The notes below the pieces were generated by a model. The model was not told the DNA's origin. It ran no database searches and worked only from the letters and a program-made list of their open reading frames with translations. From Asterias rubens (Eukaryota; Echinodermata; Asteroidea; Forcipulatida; Asteriidae), in assembly GCF_902459465.1 (NCBI RefSeq), contig NC_047073.1, positions 2,790,001 through 2,854,000 on the forward strand: 64,000 nucleotides of DNA, written 5' to 3'. The position numbers and the translations under genes were made by a program. This document shows positions 46,401 through 57,881 of the stretch, piece after piece (position 1 is the first letter of the stretch; each line of letters begins with the position of its first letter).

Positions 46401-49400
46401 CAAGCTTCAAAATCTTCAAAATTTTACCACCACAGGATTGCCATGTTCAAGGGCTTTCCTCTCGTACAAAACTTAATGCTCTGACGATTTTTAAGGCGGG
46501 GCTAGATGCGACGGCGTGAGCAGGCACCCATTAGAAATTGACGTACACTGTGCGTGTATACAATGTACACAAACACACGGCGCAGTCAGGGAACCCAACC
46601 AAAACTAATAGTCATTCAAAAAATAGGCCCGGACAATTAAAAACTTTCAGCAATGCTCTGGAATAACTCTGGAACTAAAAAGCCAGAGAGATGCAGTTTG
46701 TACCTTAGTCATCGTGGCATGTCCCTGCATCCATTTGTTAAAGGTTTAGGGCGACTTGCACACTTCTTGATAGAAAAAAGCTCAAGTAAGCGGGGTTGCT
46801 CAGAAACGATTTCAACAACCTCCACTATGGGAGTTTTGTGCACAGAGCTGTCGGAGAAAAAAACAAAATGTAAACCGGGTAATTTCGATCCCATATCATG
46901 CTCAATCTTCAAAATTTTACCACCAGAGGATTGCCATGTTTAAGGGCTTTCCTCTCGTACAAAACTTAATGCTCTGACGATTTTTAAGGCGGGGCTAGAT
47001 GCGACGGCGTGAGCAGGCACCCATTAGAAATTGACGTACACTGTGCGTGTATACAATGTACACAAACACACGGCGCAGTCAGGGAACCCAACCAAAACTA
47101 ATAGTCATTCAAAAAATAGGCCCGGACAATTAAAAACTTTCAGCAATGCTCTGGAATAACTCTGGAACTAAAAAAGCCAGAGAGATGCAGTTTGTACCTT
47201 AGTCATCGTGGCATGTCCCTGCATCCATTTGTTAAAGGTTTAGGGCGACTTGCACACTTCTTGATAGAAAAAAGCTCAAGTAAGCGGGGTTGCTCAGAAA
47301 CGATTTCAACAACCTCCACTATGGGAGTTTTGTGCACAGAGCTGTCGGAGAGAAAAACACAATGTATAATGGGTAATTTCGATCCCAGTATCATGCTCAA
47401 GCTTCAAAATCTTCAAAATTTTACCACCACAGGATTGCCATGTTCAAGGGCTTTCCTCTCGTACAAAACTTAATGCTCTGACGATTTTTAAGGCGGGGCT
47501 AGATGCGACGGCGTGAGCAGGCACCCAATAGAAATTGACGTACACTGTGCGTGTATACAATGTACACAAACACACGGCGCAGTCAGGGAACCCAACCAAA
47601 AATAATAGTCATTCAAAATATAGGCCCGGACAATTAAAAACTTTCAGCAATGCTCTGGAATAACTCTGGAACTAAAAATGCCACAGAGATGCAGTTTGTA
47701 CCTTAGTCATCGTGGCATGTCCCTGCATCCATTTGTTAAAGGTTTAGGGCGACTTGCACACTTCTTGATAGAAAAAAGCTCAAGTAAGCGGGGTTGCTCA
47801 GAAACGATTTCAACAACCTCCACTATGGGAGTTTTGTGCACAGAGCTGTCGGAGAGAAAAACAAAATGTACAATGGGTAATTTCGATCCCAGTATCATGA
47901 TCAAGCTTCAAAATCTTCAAAATTTTACCACCACAGGATTGCCATGTTCAAGGGCTTTCCTCTCGTACAAAACTTAATGCTCTGACGATTTTTAAGGCGG
48001 GGCTAGATGCGACGGCGTGAGCAGGCACCCATTAGAAATTGACGTACACTGTGCGTGTATACAATGTACACAAACACACGGCGCAGTCAGGGAACCCAAC
48101 CAAAAATAATAGTCATTCAAAAATAGGCCCGGACAATTAAAAACTTTCAGCAATGCTCTGGAATAACTCTGGAACTAAAAATGCCAGAGAGATGCAGTTT
48201 GTACCTTAGTCATCGTGGCATGTCCCTGCATCCATTTGTTAAAGGTTTAGGGCGACTTGCACACTTCTTGATAGAAAAAAGCTCAAGTAAGCGGGGTTGC
48301 TCAGAAACGATTTCAACAACCACCACTATGGGAGTTTTGTGCACAGAGCAGTCGGAGAAAAAAACAAAATGTAAACCGGGTAATTTCGATCCCATATCAT
48401 GCTCAATCTTCAAAATTTTACCACCAGAGGATTGCCATGTTTAAGGGCTTTCCTCTCGTACAAAACTTAATGCTCTGACGATTTTTAAGGCGGGGCTAGA
48501 TGCGACGGCGTGAGCAGGCACCCATTAGAAATTGACGTACACTGTGCGTGTATACAATGTACACAAACACACGGCGCAGTCAGGGAACCCAACCAAAAAT
48601 AATAGTCATTCAAAAAATAGGCCCGGACAATTAAAAACTTTCAGCAATGCTCTGGAATAACTCTGGAACTAAAAAAGCCAGAGAGATGCAGTTTGTACCT
48701 TAGTCATTCTGGCATGTCCCTGCATCCATTTGTTAAAGGTTTAGGGCGACTTGCACACTTCTTGATAGAAAAAAGCTCAATTAAGCGGGGTGGCTCAGAA
48801 ACGATTTCAACAACCTCCACTATGGGAGTTTTGTGCACAGAGCTGTCGGAGAGAAAAACACAATGTACAATGGGTAATTTCGATCCCAGTATCATGCTCA
48901 AGCTTCAAAATCTTCAAAATTTTACCACCACAGGATTGCCATGTTCAAGGGCTTTCCTCTCGTACAAAACTTAATGCTCTGACGATTTTTAAGGCGGGGC
49001 TAGATGCGACGGCGTGAGCAGGCACCCATTAGAAATTGACGTACACTGTGCGTGTATACAATGTACACAAACACACGGCGCAGTCAGGGAACCCAACCAA
49101 AAATAATAGTCATTCAAAATATAGGCCCGGACAATTAAAAACTTTCAGCAATGCTCTGGAATAACTCTGGAACTAAAAATGCCACAGAGATGCAGTTTGT
49201 ACCTTAGTCATCGTGGCATGTCCCTGCATCCATTTGTTAAAGGTTTAGGGCGACTTGCACACTTCTTGATAGAAAAAAGCTCAAGTAAGCGGGGTTGCTC
49301 AGAAACGATTTCAACAACCTCCACTATGGGAGTTTTGTGCACAGAGCTGTCGGAGAAAAAAACAAAATGTAAACCGGGTAATTTCGATCCCATATCATGC

Positions 49401-52125
49401 TCAATCTTCAAAATTTTACCACCAGAGGATTGCCATGTTCAAGGGCTTTCCTCTCGTACAAAACTTAATGCTCTGACGATTTTTAAGGCGGGGCTAGATG
49501 CGACGGCGTGAGCAGGCACCCATTAGAAATTGACGTACACTGTGCGTGTATACAATGTACACAAACACACGGCGCAGTCAGGGAACCCAACCAAAAATAA
49601 TAGTCATTCAAAAAATAGGCCCGGACAATTAAAAACTTTCAGCAATGCTCTGGAATAACTCTGGAACTAAAAATGCCACAGAGATGCAGTTTGTACCTTA
49701 GTCATCGTGGCATGTCCCTGCATCCATTTGTTAAAGGTTTAGGGCGACTTGCACACTTCTTGATAGAAAAAAGCTCAAGTAAGCGGGGTTGCTCAGAAAC
49801 GATTTCAACAACCTCCACTATGGGAGTTTTGTGCACAGAGCTGTCGGAGAAAAAAACAAAATGTAAACCGGGTAATTTCGATCCCATATCATGCTCAATC
49901 TTCAAAATTTTACCACCAGAGGATTGCCATGTTTAAGGGCTTTCCTCTCGTACAAAACTTAATGCTCTGACGATTTTTAAGGCGGGGCTAGATGCGACGG
50001 CGTGAGCAGGCACCCATTAGAAATTGACGTACACTGTGCGTGTATACAATGTACACAAACACACGGCGCAGTCAGGGAACCCAACCAAAAATAATAGTCA
50101 TTCAAAAAATAGGCCCGGACAATTAAAAACTTTCAGCAATGCTCTGGAATAACTCTGGAACTAAAAATGCCACAGAGATGCAGTTTGTACCTTAGTCATC
50201 GTGGCATGTCCCTGCATCCATTTGTTAAAGGTTTAGGGCGACTTGCACACTTCTTGATAGGAAAAAGCTCAAGTAAGCGGGGTGGCTCAGAAACGATTTC
50301 AACAACCTCCACTATGGGAGTTTTGTGCACAGAGCTGTCGGAGAGAAAAACACAATGTACAATGGGTAATTTCGGTCCCAGTATCATGCTCAAGCTTCAA
50401 AATCTTCAAAATTTTACCACCAGAGGATTGCCATGTTCAAGGGCTTTCCTCTCGTACAAAACTTAATGCTCTGACGATTTTTAAGGCGGGGCTAGATGCG
50501 ACGGCGTGAGCAGGCACCCATTAGAAATTGACGTACACTGTGCGTGTATACAATGTACACAAACACACGGCGCAGTCAGGGAACCCAACCAAAACTAATA
50601 GTCATACAAAAAAATAGGCCCGGACAATTAAAAACTTTCAGCAATGCTCTGGAATAACTCTGGAACTAAAAAAGCCACAGAGATGCAGTTTGTACCTTAG
50701 TCATCGTGGCATGTCCCTGCATCCATTTGTTAAAGGTTTAGGGCGACTTGCACACTTCTTGATAGAAAAAAGCTCAAGTAAGCGGGGTTGCTCAGAAACG
50801 ATTTCAACAACCTCCACTATGGGAGTTTTGTGCACAGAGCTGTCGGAGAAAAAAACAAAATGTAAACCGGGTAATTTCGATCCCATATCATGCTCAATCT
50901 TCAAAATTTTACCACCAGAGGATTGCCATGTTCAAGGGCTTTCCTCTCGTACAAAACTTAATGCTCTGACGATTTTTAAGGCGGGGCTAGATGCGACGGC
51001 GTGAGCAGGCACCCATTAGAAATTGACGTACACTGTGCGTGTATACAATGTACACAAACACACGGCGCAGTCAGGGAACCCAACCAAAACTAATAGTCAT
51101 TCAAAAAATAGGCCCGGACAATTAAAAACTTTCAGCAATGCTCTGGAATAACTCTGGAACTAAAAATGCCACAGAGATGCAGTTTGTACCTTAGTCATCG
51201 TGGCATGTCCCTGCATCATTTTTTTAAAGGTTTAGGGCGACTTGCACACTTCTTGATAGAAAAAAGCTCAAGTAGGTGGGGTTGCTCAGAAACGATTTCA
51301 ACAACCTCCACTATGGGAGTTTTGTGCACAGAGCTGTCGGAGAGAAAAACAAAATGTACAACGGGTAATTTCGACCCCAGTATCATGCTCAATCTTCAAA
51401 ATTTTACCACCACAGGATTGCCATGTTCAAGGGCTTTCCTTTCGTACAAAACTTAATGCTCTGACGATTTTTAAGGCGGGGCCAGATGCGACGGCGCGAG
51501 CAGGCACCCATTAGAAATTGACGTAGACTGTGCGTGTATACAACGTATACAAAGACACGGCGCAGTCAGGAATCCAACCAACAATAGGGGGGTCATTCAA
51601 AAAATAGGCCGGACAATTAAAAACTTTCAGCAACGCTCTGGAATAACTCTGGAACAAAAAATGCTAGGGAGATGCAGTTTGTACCTTAGTCATCCTGGCA
51701 TGTTCCTGCGTCCATTTTTTAAAGGTTTAGGGCGACTTGCACACTTCTTGATAGAAAAAAGCTCAAGTAGGCGGGGTTGCTCAGAAACGATTTCAACAAC
51801 CTCCACTATGGGAGTTTTGTGCACAGAGCTGTCGGAGAGAAAAACAAAATGTACAACGGGTAATTTCGATCCCAGTATCATGCTCAATCTTCAAAATTTT
51901 ACCACCACAGGATTGCCATGTTCAAGGGCTTTCCTCTCATACAAAACTTAATGCTCTGACGATTTTTAAGGCGGGGCCAGATGCGACGGCGCGAGCAGGC
52001 ACCCATTAGAAATTGACGTAGACTGTGCGTGTATACAACGTATACAAAGACACGGCGCAGTCAGGATTCCAACCAACAATAGGGGGGTCGTTCAAGGGCT
52101 TTCCTCTCGTACAAAAAATAGGCCG
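43499..52125 (+). repeat. Satellite B tandem array, ~494-503-bp period, about 17 units
   Basis: Units recur with the anchor gcatgtccctgcatccattt, e.g. near 43715, 44214, 44716, 45209 and so on to 51207, plus a diverged last unit near 51700. Two length classes alternate irregularly. Short units read cgatcccatatcatgctcaa; longer ones read cgatcccagtatcatgctca plus an extra ctt-caaaat. An open frame of 86-113 codons on plus is homologous to the frame in satellite A, ending in the same SRAFLSYK-type sequence in some units. It opens at TTG in most units. The last two units (from about 51500) are clearly more diverged. Confidence 0.96.
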
Positions 52126-52510
52126 GACCCCGATGTTGCCTATTTTATTTTTTTCCAGGAATAACGTAGGCACACAATTACCCAACGTTCGTCCTGGAAA
52201 ACTCGCCTATTTTGTTTTCCAGTACGAACGTGTGCAAATGTTTACCCACGCTCCACCTGGAAAAAAAAACAGACGCATCATCACGTGAGCCTTCTCGTCG
52301 TGACGTCAGTGCACCTCGGGTCAGCCCCAAGTGACCCTATCCACAAGTGGGGCTCTTGGGGTTGGGGCTGGCCCGAGGTGCACTGACGTCACCACGGGAA
52401 GGCTCACGCGGTGACGTGTCTGGGGTTTTTTCCTGGTTCGAGGACGAACGTGGGGTAATTGTGTGCCCACGTTCGTCCTGGAAAAAAATAAAATACGCCA
52501 CATCGGGGTC
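52126..52510. repeat. Long fold-back (inverted-repeat) element at the satellite B border
   Basis: It starts gaccccgatgttgcctattt and ends with the complement, aaatacgccacatcggggtc. Inner arm pairs: gaaggctcacg(t) / (a)cgtgagcctt-like, gtgacgtcagtgcacctcgg / ccgaggtgcactgacgtcac and gtcagccccaa / ttggggctg. The centre is near 52346. The left arm is longer because of an internal repeat of a ccagg...aacgt segment. Confidence 0.9.
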
Positions 52511-54226
52511 GACCCAGGGAAGCTAATCGAATGCACCCTATGTGGTCGTGTGGCTTTTATTTTTCATTTTACAAAAAAAAGAGTCAAGCAAACAACTTGC
52601 CAAAGAGTTCTCAATCATTTAAAACAACTGACATTAACTGACAACATGAACTTCAGTACTAATATCGGAAAGTTATTGACACGACTGCAAAATTATAACA
52701 CAATTAAATAAATAATATTGGCCTACACTTAATGCACTTACAACGCTTGAGGGTAATCCTACATTTCGTTATTAAGATTACTGGCAACTCAAACATGACA
52801 GATCAACAATCTCACAGAGTGCAGTTTACCCATTCCTAATCTAATTTAATCTGACTTACTGAACAGTGACGGGTGTTGAGTTGGCATTCCTACCATCGCT
52901 GGACATCATTTCCAATTTCCGAACCGGGGAAACTCATAACTATTTTTACACAACTTCTAAATTTGTATTTTTAATTTTTTTTCTTCCTTTCGTTTCCTTT
53001 TTTTCGTGACAATAGACTAAATCTCGACTTTGAATTCCGGGCACCTTGTGTTGAAGCCTTACCCCGTGTACAATTAAGGGAAGCGACGAGTTCTTTAACA
53101 GTCGTTTTAAACCGGCAGGGTCGTTGCCGTGTGATGAAGATTTGTTTTATTGAGAACTTGTTTTGCTATTAATTCGGCTATGTAAAACTGTTGATAAGTT
53201 TTTTTTTCTTTTGTTCTTCTGTGTAGATTCATCAAGTGGGAACCTGTTTTGCTATTTATTATCTGCCTCATGAGCAAATTTACACAGAAAAGTAGATAAT
53301 ATTGTTACCGCAGGCTTATCAACTGATCACTGATCTCACCATGCAAAAGGGTTACTAATTGTCTAGTTCAGTTTCGTCACTTCTTCCAAGAAAGTATCAT
53401 TACCTATATTGGTAACAGTAGCCTAATCTGATTAATCTTCAAGAAAGGTATGTACACAGATCTATTGGTCCATCTGTACATACCAAGAAGATGTTTGCCA
53501 ACAGAATATGCCAAAACGCCTATGGGAGGGATTAACGGAGCTGGCGTAGCTTTGCAACGATCAATAATCCCAATGGAATCCGTAATCCGATATTAAATGC
53601 AAATGTGGGATGGACAATAAGGATCGGATCCACTTATCAAAGGAAAACTTCTTTTTGTAGCGCTCTGTGCAAAATATCACCACACTACTTATGCATCAAG
53701 GCGTTTGCCAATAGAACCGTTGGTTCGATGATGAACAGTAGCTACCGTGCAAAATAAACAAACAACTTGAAAGAACGTAGACGTGAATGGATGTTACATT
53801 TTGTGGTGGTTTCAAGAGAGCATGACGTCTTTGCTTCATTTTGCTGTTCATCTTTGGTAACTTTGTATGAGCAATCAATAGGGTGGATATCTTCCTGGAA
53901 TGCTTGGTTGGGAAATGTTCTGTTAAGTCTTTCGACGTTTGTGATTTGCAACTTTAATGAGAACGTCGAATAATTAATGGAATGAGTTGGTGTTTGCTGT
54001 GATTCTACTCAACGACCAGATTGCAAAAATAACACCCGGGGCAGTCTACGTGTGTCTCAACACGCCTAAACTGACCTTCACATGTCTGAATAATTGTATG
54101 ACATTTTATGCGAATATCTCACAAGGGAGGAGAGTTTTCTGTGAATGCAACGCCTTGAATGCAATAGTCAACGATTTGCTTAGAAAATCTTGTCTTTTGA
54201 GTATGATTTATCGCGTCTAATTTCAG
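52511..54226. other. Gene-free stretch upstream of the Tctex-type gene
   Basis: Presumed promoter, first non-coding exon and first intron of the gene at 54260; the 5' exon was not located. A short hairpin (ggtatgtacacagat / atctgtacatacc) lies at 53447-53490. The ORFs here look fortuitous. Confidence 0.4.
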
Positions 54227-54259
54227 CTTCCGAGTGGATACAACAACCACAAAAGAACA

Positions 54260-54874
54260 ATGTCACTTATGAAACTACTGAAAGCGTCTCAGAACCGTGA
54301 TGCTTCCGAAGCCTCCCGGGCGAGCGGAGCGTCGTCCCCCACGACCACCGCGGTCGATGCCGCCTCGGAGCAAGGCGAGTCACTAGTCCCACCGGCCCGG
54401 GGATTCGGTGGGCGCAAGATGTCCGTCTGGTCAACTGTAGCCCGTAAACTTTCTGTGTCTACCACCGCCTCAAGCAAAGCACCCGTCAAACCGACGATAA
54501 CCCTGCCCAAGAAACGCTTTGAGAACTCCTACAGACTGGAGCCGGAGACTACTACCAAGTTCAACGTGCCTAAAGTGGAGAAGTTCTTGAGTGAGCTACT
54601 TGAGATGCGACTCAAGTCAGAGACCTACGACGCTAAGACGTGCAGCTCACTGACGACCAGCCTAGCGGATGTCATCAAGGGACGGATGAAGAAGATGGGG
54701 TTTCCGAGACATCGAATCGTTGTCTATGTCGTGGTTGGGGAGAAGAAGGACCAGGGATTCCAGGCGTGCGGTAGGAGCGTCTGGGACGACTCGGCTGATA
54801 ATTTTGTGTATATCACCTACGAAAATGCATCCCTGTTCGTAGTTGCGAATGTGTATGGTGTGTACTACGAGTAG
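54260..54874 (+). CDS. Tctex-1 family dynein light chain (DYNLT4/DYNLT5-like)
   Basis: A single intact coding exon of 204 residues with a true ATG. A splice acceptor (taatttcag) at 54218-54226 indicates an upstream non-coding exon. Residues 1-90 are Ser/Thr/Ala-rich and likely disordered, with two basic-Ser motifs (GRKMSVWS, ARKLSVST). Residues about 92-204 form a Tctex-1 domain: NSYRLEPE, VEKFLSELLEMRL, YDAKTCSSLTTSLADVIKGR, RIVVYVVVGEK, CGRSVWDDSADNFVYITYEN and the family-typical C-terminus SLFVVANVYGVYYE. Members are dynein light chains or ciliary/axonemal dynein-associated proteins. The long N-terminus and SYR.EP motif favour the former TCTEX1D4/TCTEX1D1 group over DYNLT1/3. Its GC content is clearly higher than the flanking DNA, as expected of coding sequence. 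Confidence 0.93.
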   Translation: MSLMKLLKASQNRDASEASRASGASSPTTTAVDAASEQGESLVPPARGFGGRKMSVWSTVARKLSVSTTASSKAPVKPTITLPKKRFENSYRLEPETTTKFNVPKVEKFLSELLEMRLKSETYDAKTCSSLTTSLADVIKGRMKKMGFPRHRIVVYVVVGEKKDQGFQACGRSVWDDSADNFVYITYENASLFVVANVYGVYYE

Positions 54875-55387
54875 ATATCAAAATACCATCGTAGACACCC
54901 TAGAAAAATGTTTGTGGATTACCAGACAATTACATGAATCCCTACTCATGCACTGTGAATGAACATGTTAATGTAATATAATATGCCTGTTGAAGTTTAA
55001 ACTTCATTTAGTCTTCAAATTTTTGAGAGAAAAAAAGTCAGCATTAACATTAAAGCGAAGGCTTCTCTCACCGCATCAACTGATTTCAGAAGCTAAATGA
55101 GATGTTAAAACAGATGAGTGACAAAATAATAGACTTCTCAATGGCTAATTCATCAGAGAAAAATCATGATTTCACTCAGACTTTGGATAAAGTGTCGTGT
55201 ATAAATTACTCACTATAAATACTAGTTATTTAAACCAACAGATTTACCTCTGCTCGGTTTAAAGAAAACATGTTGATGGTATCTCGTTTATGATTTGTTT
55301 ACTTGTCGAATGTCGTCCCAAATTTGTCAGAGGGTCTAAACACAGCCTGCTGTATTAGTCTGTAAACACCAAACAATTATTTCTTTA

Positions 55388-55393
55388 AATAAA
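55388..55393 (+). promoter_or_regulatory. Candidate poly(A) signal AATAAA (Tctex-type gene)
   Basis: AATAAA lies about 510 bp after the stop codon in AT-rich sequence. It is the first clear canonical hexamer seen downstream. Confidence 0.35.
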
Positions 55394-55460
55394 GTAATTA
55401 GGCATATACCTAATCAATGTCGATATCCTTTCTACCTCCGTGTTCCTTTTTAGGGTCTAT

Positions 55461-55461
<1 letters not shown>

Positions 55462-55508
<47 letters not shown>
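55462..55508. repeat. (TAA)n microsatellite
   Basis: About 15 uninterrupted TAA units followed by tagtacaaatttatatagcg. This looks like the reversed 3' tail of a LINE or SINE ending in a TTA-type repeat. Confidence 0.9.
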
Positions 55509-56509
55509 GTACAAATTTATATAGCGCCATATCCATCGAAAACAATGCTCCATGGCGCTAACACAGAGAAACATTTAAAATATAGATAATCAGCAAAAAC
55601 AACAAGATATCGTCAAGAGAGTATTGACTATGAATCCTTAATGTAACCATGTAAATGTATATGATTTTGCAACTTAGTACTCAACGTTCACTGAATGTTA
55701 TATATTCTATCAAGATTGCATAATAACACAGCTAGCTAAAAGAGTATATTTTGAAATAACCCCACATTTGTTGTTGTTAGTGTTGACTATACACTAGATG
55801 AGGAAACTGGTTACAGCAAGACCGCATGACTTCATCATAGGAAAATATTTGGACTATTGATCACTTAACACAATGGCTAAGATCCGCCTAAGCTTAAAAT
55901 TCGATAACTTATCGATCGTATGGCGGGACAGTTCGATAATGAGTGAGGCAAACGAACTCTAATAGTGTTGATGCAAACTATTGTACTTTGGGGGAAGACT
56001 TAAACTACTGTAACATCGTTCTTCCTTAAAGGCACTGGCATTGGTAGATACTCAAAATACTTCTAGCTTCATACGCTCTTATTTAAACAAAATTGCGCTT
56101 AAGACTAAACTTTTAAGATATTGTCGTTGGTTTAATCAATTGTAAATATTTGAAAGGGTTATATCGACTAAGAGAGTATTGACTATAAATCCTTAATTTC
56201 AATCAAACCTACTCGATCTCTTTTTATGGTAATGTTGTTTGTTTTATAATAATGAGTTATTTGAATTTGTAGACGAAGTTAAAAGAGGTGTTGTCCGTTT
56301 TATTTCATTGCCTTTTATTTAATTTTGTTTCCTTTGTATTATTTTAGTTCGTTTTATTCGTTATAGGCCTATGTTTATTTTATTTATGTTGTTTTGTTTG
56401 GGCCGTTTACATTTTTATTTGAACCTTATAACTGTTTTCACACAACCTTTTTGAAAAATGAGCCTTTGTATTATTTTAGTTCGTTTTATTTGTTACAGGC
56501 CTATGTTAA

Positions 56510-56830
56510 AAATCGTGTGAAGGTCACAGATTTACATAAAACTTACACGGTCTAATAATGATAGTAGAAAACATCCCTTGAAATATTTCTGTCTGAAATT
56601 TCAAATTGTACGAGAATTAAATAATCTAATTTCGCGGTGTGAGTTTATCGCTCGGTGAGCGTTTTATTCATTTTCGTTTTGGCATCGGCGCAAAATTTGT
56701 TTTCGGTGTTTCACAATTCTCTCGTAACCCAGATGGGCGATTGATATCAAACTTTTACAGGTTTGTCAGTGTATGTATATGGTAGATTACATAAAGTGCC
56801 TACACTGCAAGCAACTTTTTTGCTAGCAAA
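56510..56830 (+). repeat. Dispersed repeat, family F, longest copy
   Basis: It shares gtagaaaacatcccttgaaa, taatctaatttcgcg, gtttgtcagtgtatgtatat and gattacataaagtgc with 3925-4140. Here it also carries an extra gttttggcatcggcgcaaaa segment. Confidence 0.6.
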
Positions 56831-57216
56831 ACCAACTCTGTCATGTTATAAATAACTGTTTTCACAAAACCTTTTTGATTAGCCTTTAAAAAAAATGGGG
56901 AAAAATTGGCATATTATTTATTTATCTTGTACAGGTAGAGAGTAGCCACAGAAGGTAAGAACTTCCTAGCTCGATACAGACAACCTACTCGCATGGAAGC
57001 ACTCTTGGCACAATGATCCCAAAGACCTAATAATACATTATGGTTGGTGGAAGACCACTGTGGGCAAAGAATTGCTGTATCAAGAGAGACATCAATAATT
57101 GTCTTCATGTGTCACAAGCTGTCATGAGTTGAATAAACATAGTAAGGATAACATCAAAAATACAAATAAATAAATCGACACAAATAAAATAAATCACAGT
57201 ATGTTTAGTTCTTGGC

Positions 57217-57222
57217 TTTATT
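57217..57222 (-). promoter_or_regulatory. Candidate poly(A) signal AATAAA (TTC4)
   Basis: On minus, AATAAA lies about 570 nt after the TTC4 stop codon. The exact cleavage site is not determinable. Confidence 0.3.
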
Positions 57223-57787
57223 TATGCATATAATAAGCAAAATATGTCTTGTTCATAATTAATTTCTATATTATTTGCTGTTAACTTGTGTACTATGTAT
57301 TTATCTTTGACCATAAGGTAGAGACTTGAGCCCTTTTGAGAGCCGAAGACCAACGTCCCTTGTTGTGGGCGCCAGTTGTCTGTCCTAATTTCATGACCGA
57401 CATTCACAGGATCACACACATGGCATTCCCGACGTTCGTTGTTTATAAATGCGAGATCACACTGTTTGTTGTTTATCAGTTCGCTGGTACTCTGTCAGTG
57501 TCCCGTTTAGTGTCATGGTTTTGCTTTAGGTTACCATCGGTCGTTTATGGAATATAACACGTCCTTTCTCTATCCTTGTGAAACTTTTGTACTGTTCACA
57601 AGCACAACTGCTCATCTCTTTACTTGTTTTTTCCAAAATTTCATTTTATAAGTTGGGCTGTTTCGCCATGAGAGGGCTGCAAATGAAGACACAACTGCTG
57701 CATAGAACTAACACAAACGTTAAGTGCAGCTGCATAACATAGTGCAGGACAAATAGTTGATTGTTCATTGAAAACACCGTAGGATTG

Positions 57788-57881
57788 CTAAAGCAGACTG
57801 GAATATTTCTTTAAGTAGTCGCTTGTAAATGGAGATGCTCTTGACAAGACGACGAACAGAGGATGGTGAGCCACTAAATAT
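57788..57881 (-). CDS. TTC4: TTC4 terminal exon
   Basis: The acceptor is cttcatatttcag at 57882-57894. With the AG carried from the previous exon it reads RYLVAHHPLFVVLSRASPF, then TSDYLKKYSSLL and TAG. This matches the TTC4 end, where a strand-rich segment is followed by SPF and a short basic tail. It is too short to stand out as an ORF on its own. Confidence 0.85.

Larger units (their letters stand above)
54875..57787. other. Spacer between convergent Tctex-type and TTC4 genes
   Basis: AT-rich 3' UTRs and spacer. It contains a (TAA)n microsatellite, a family A fragment (56028-56078), a family F repeat (56510-56830) and candidate poly(A) signals for both genes. The frames at 56914-57108 and 57222-57419 on minus fall in the inferred TTC4 3' UTR and show no homology I recognise. 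Confidence 0.5.

Noticed and set aside
31214..51951. Repeated ORFs of 65-116 codons in both satellite arrays as a multigene family of small proteins
   Set aside because: They open at TTG rather than ATG, match no known domain, and some units are disrupted by indels. The periodicity is that of satellite DNA. I kept the conserved frame as a finding but not as genes.
43499..52125. CRISPR-like repeat/spacer array
   Set aside because: Units are ~500 bp, contiguous and without unique spacers, and the DNA is eukaryotic. This is satellite DNA.
56914..57108. Minus-strand 64-codon ORF as the last exon of TTC4
   Set aside because: Its frame does not continue from the upstream exon, and it lacks the TTC4 C-terminal pattern. 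The segment at 57788-57881 fits both frame and sequence.
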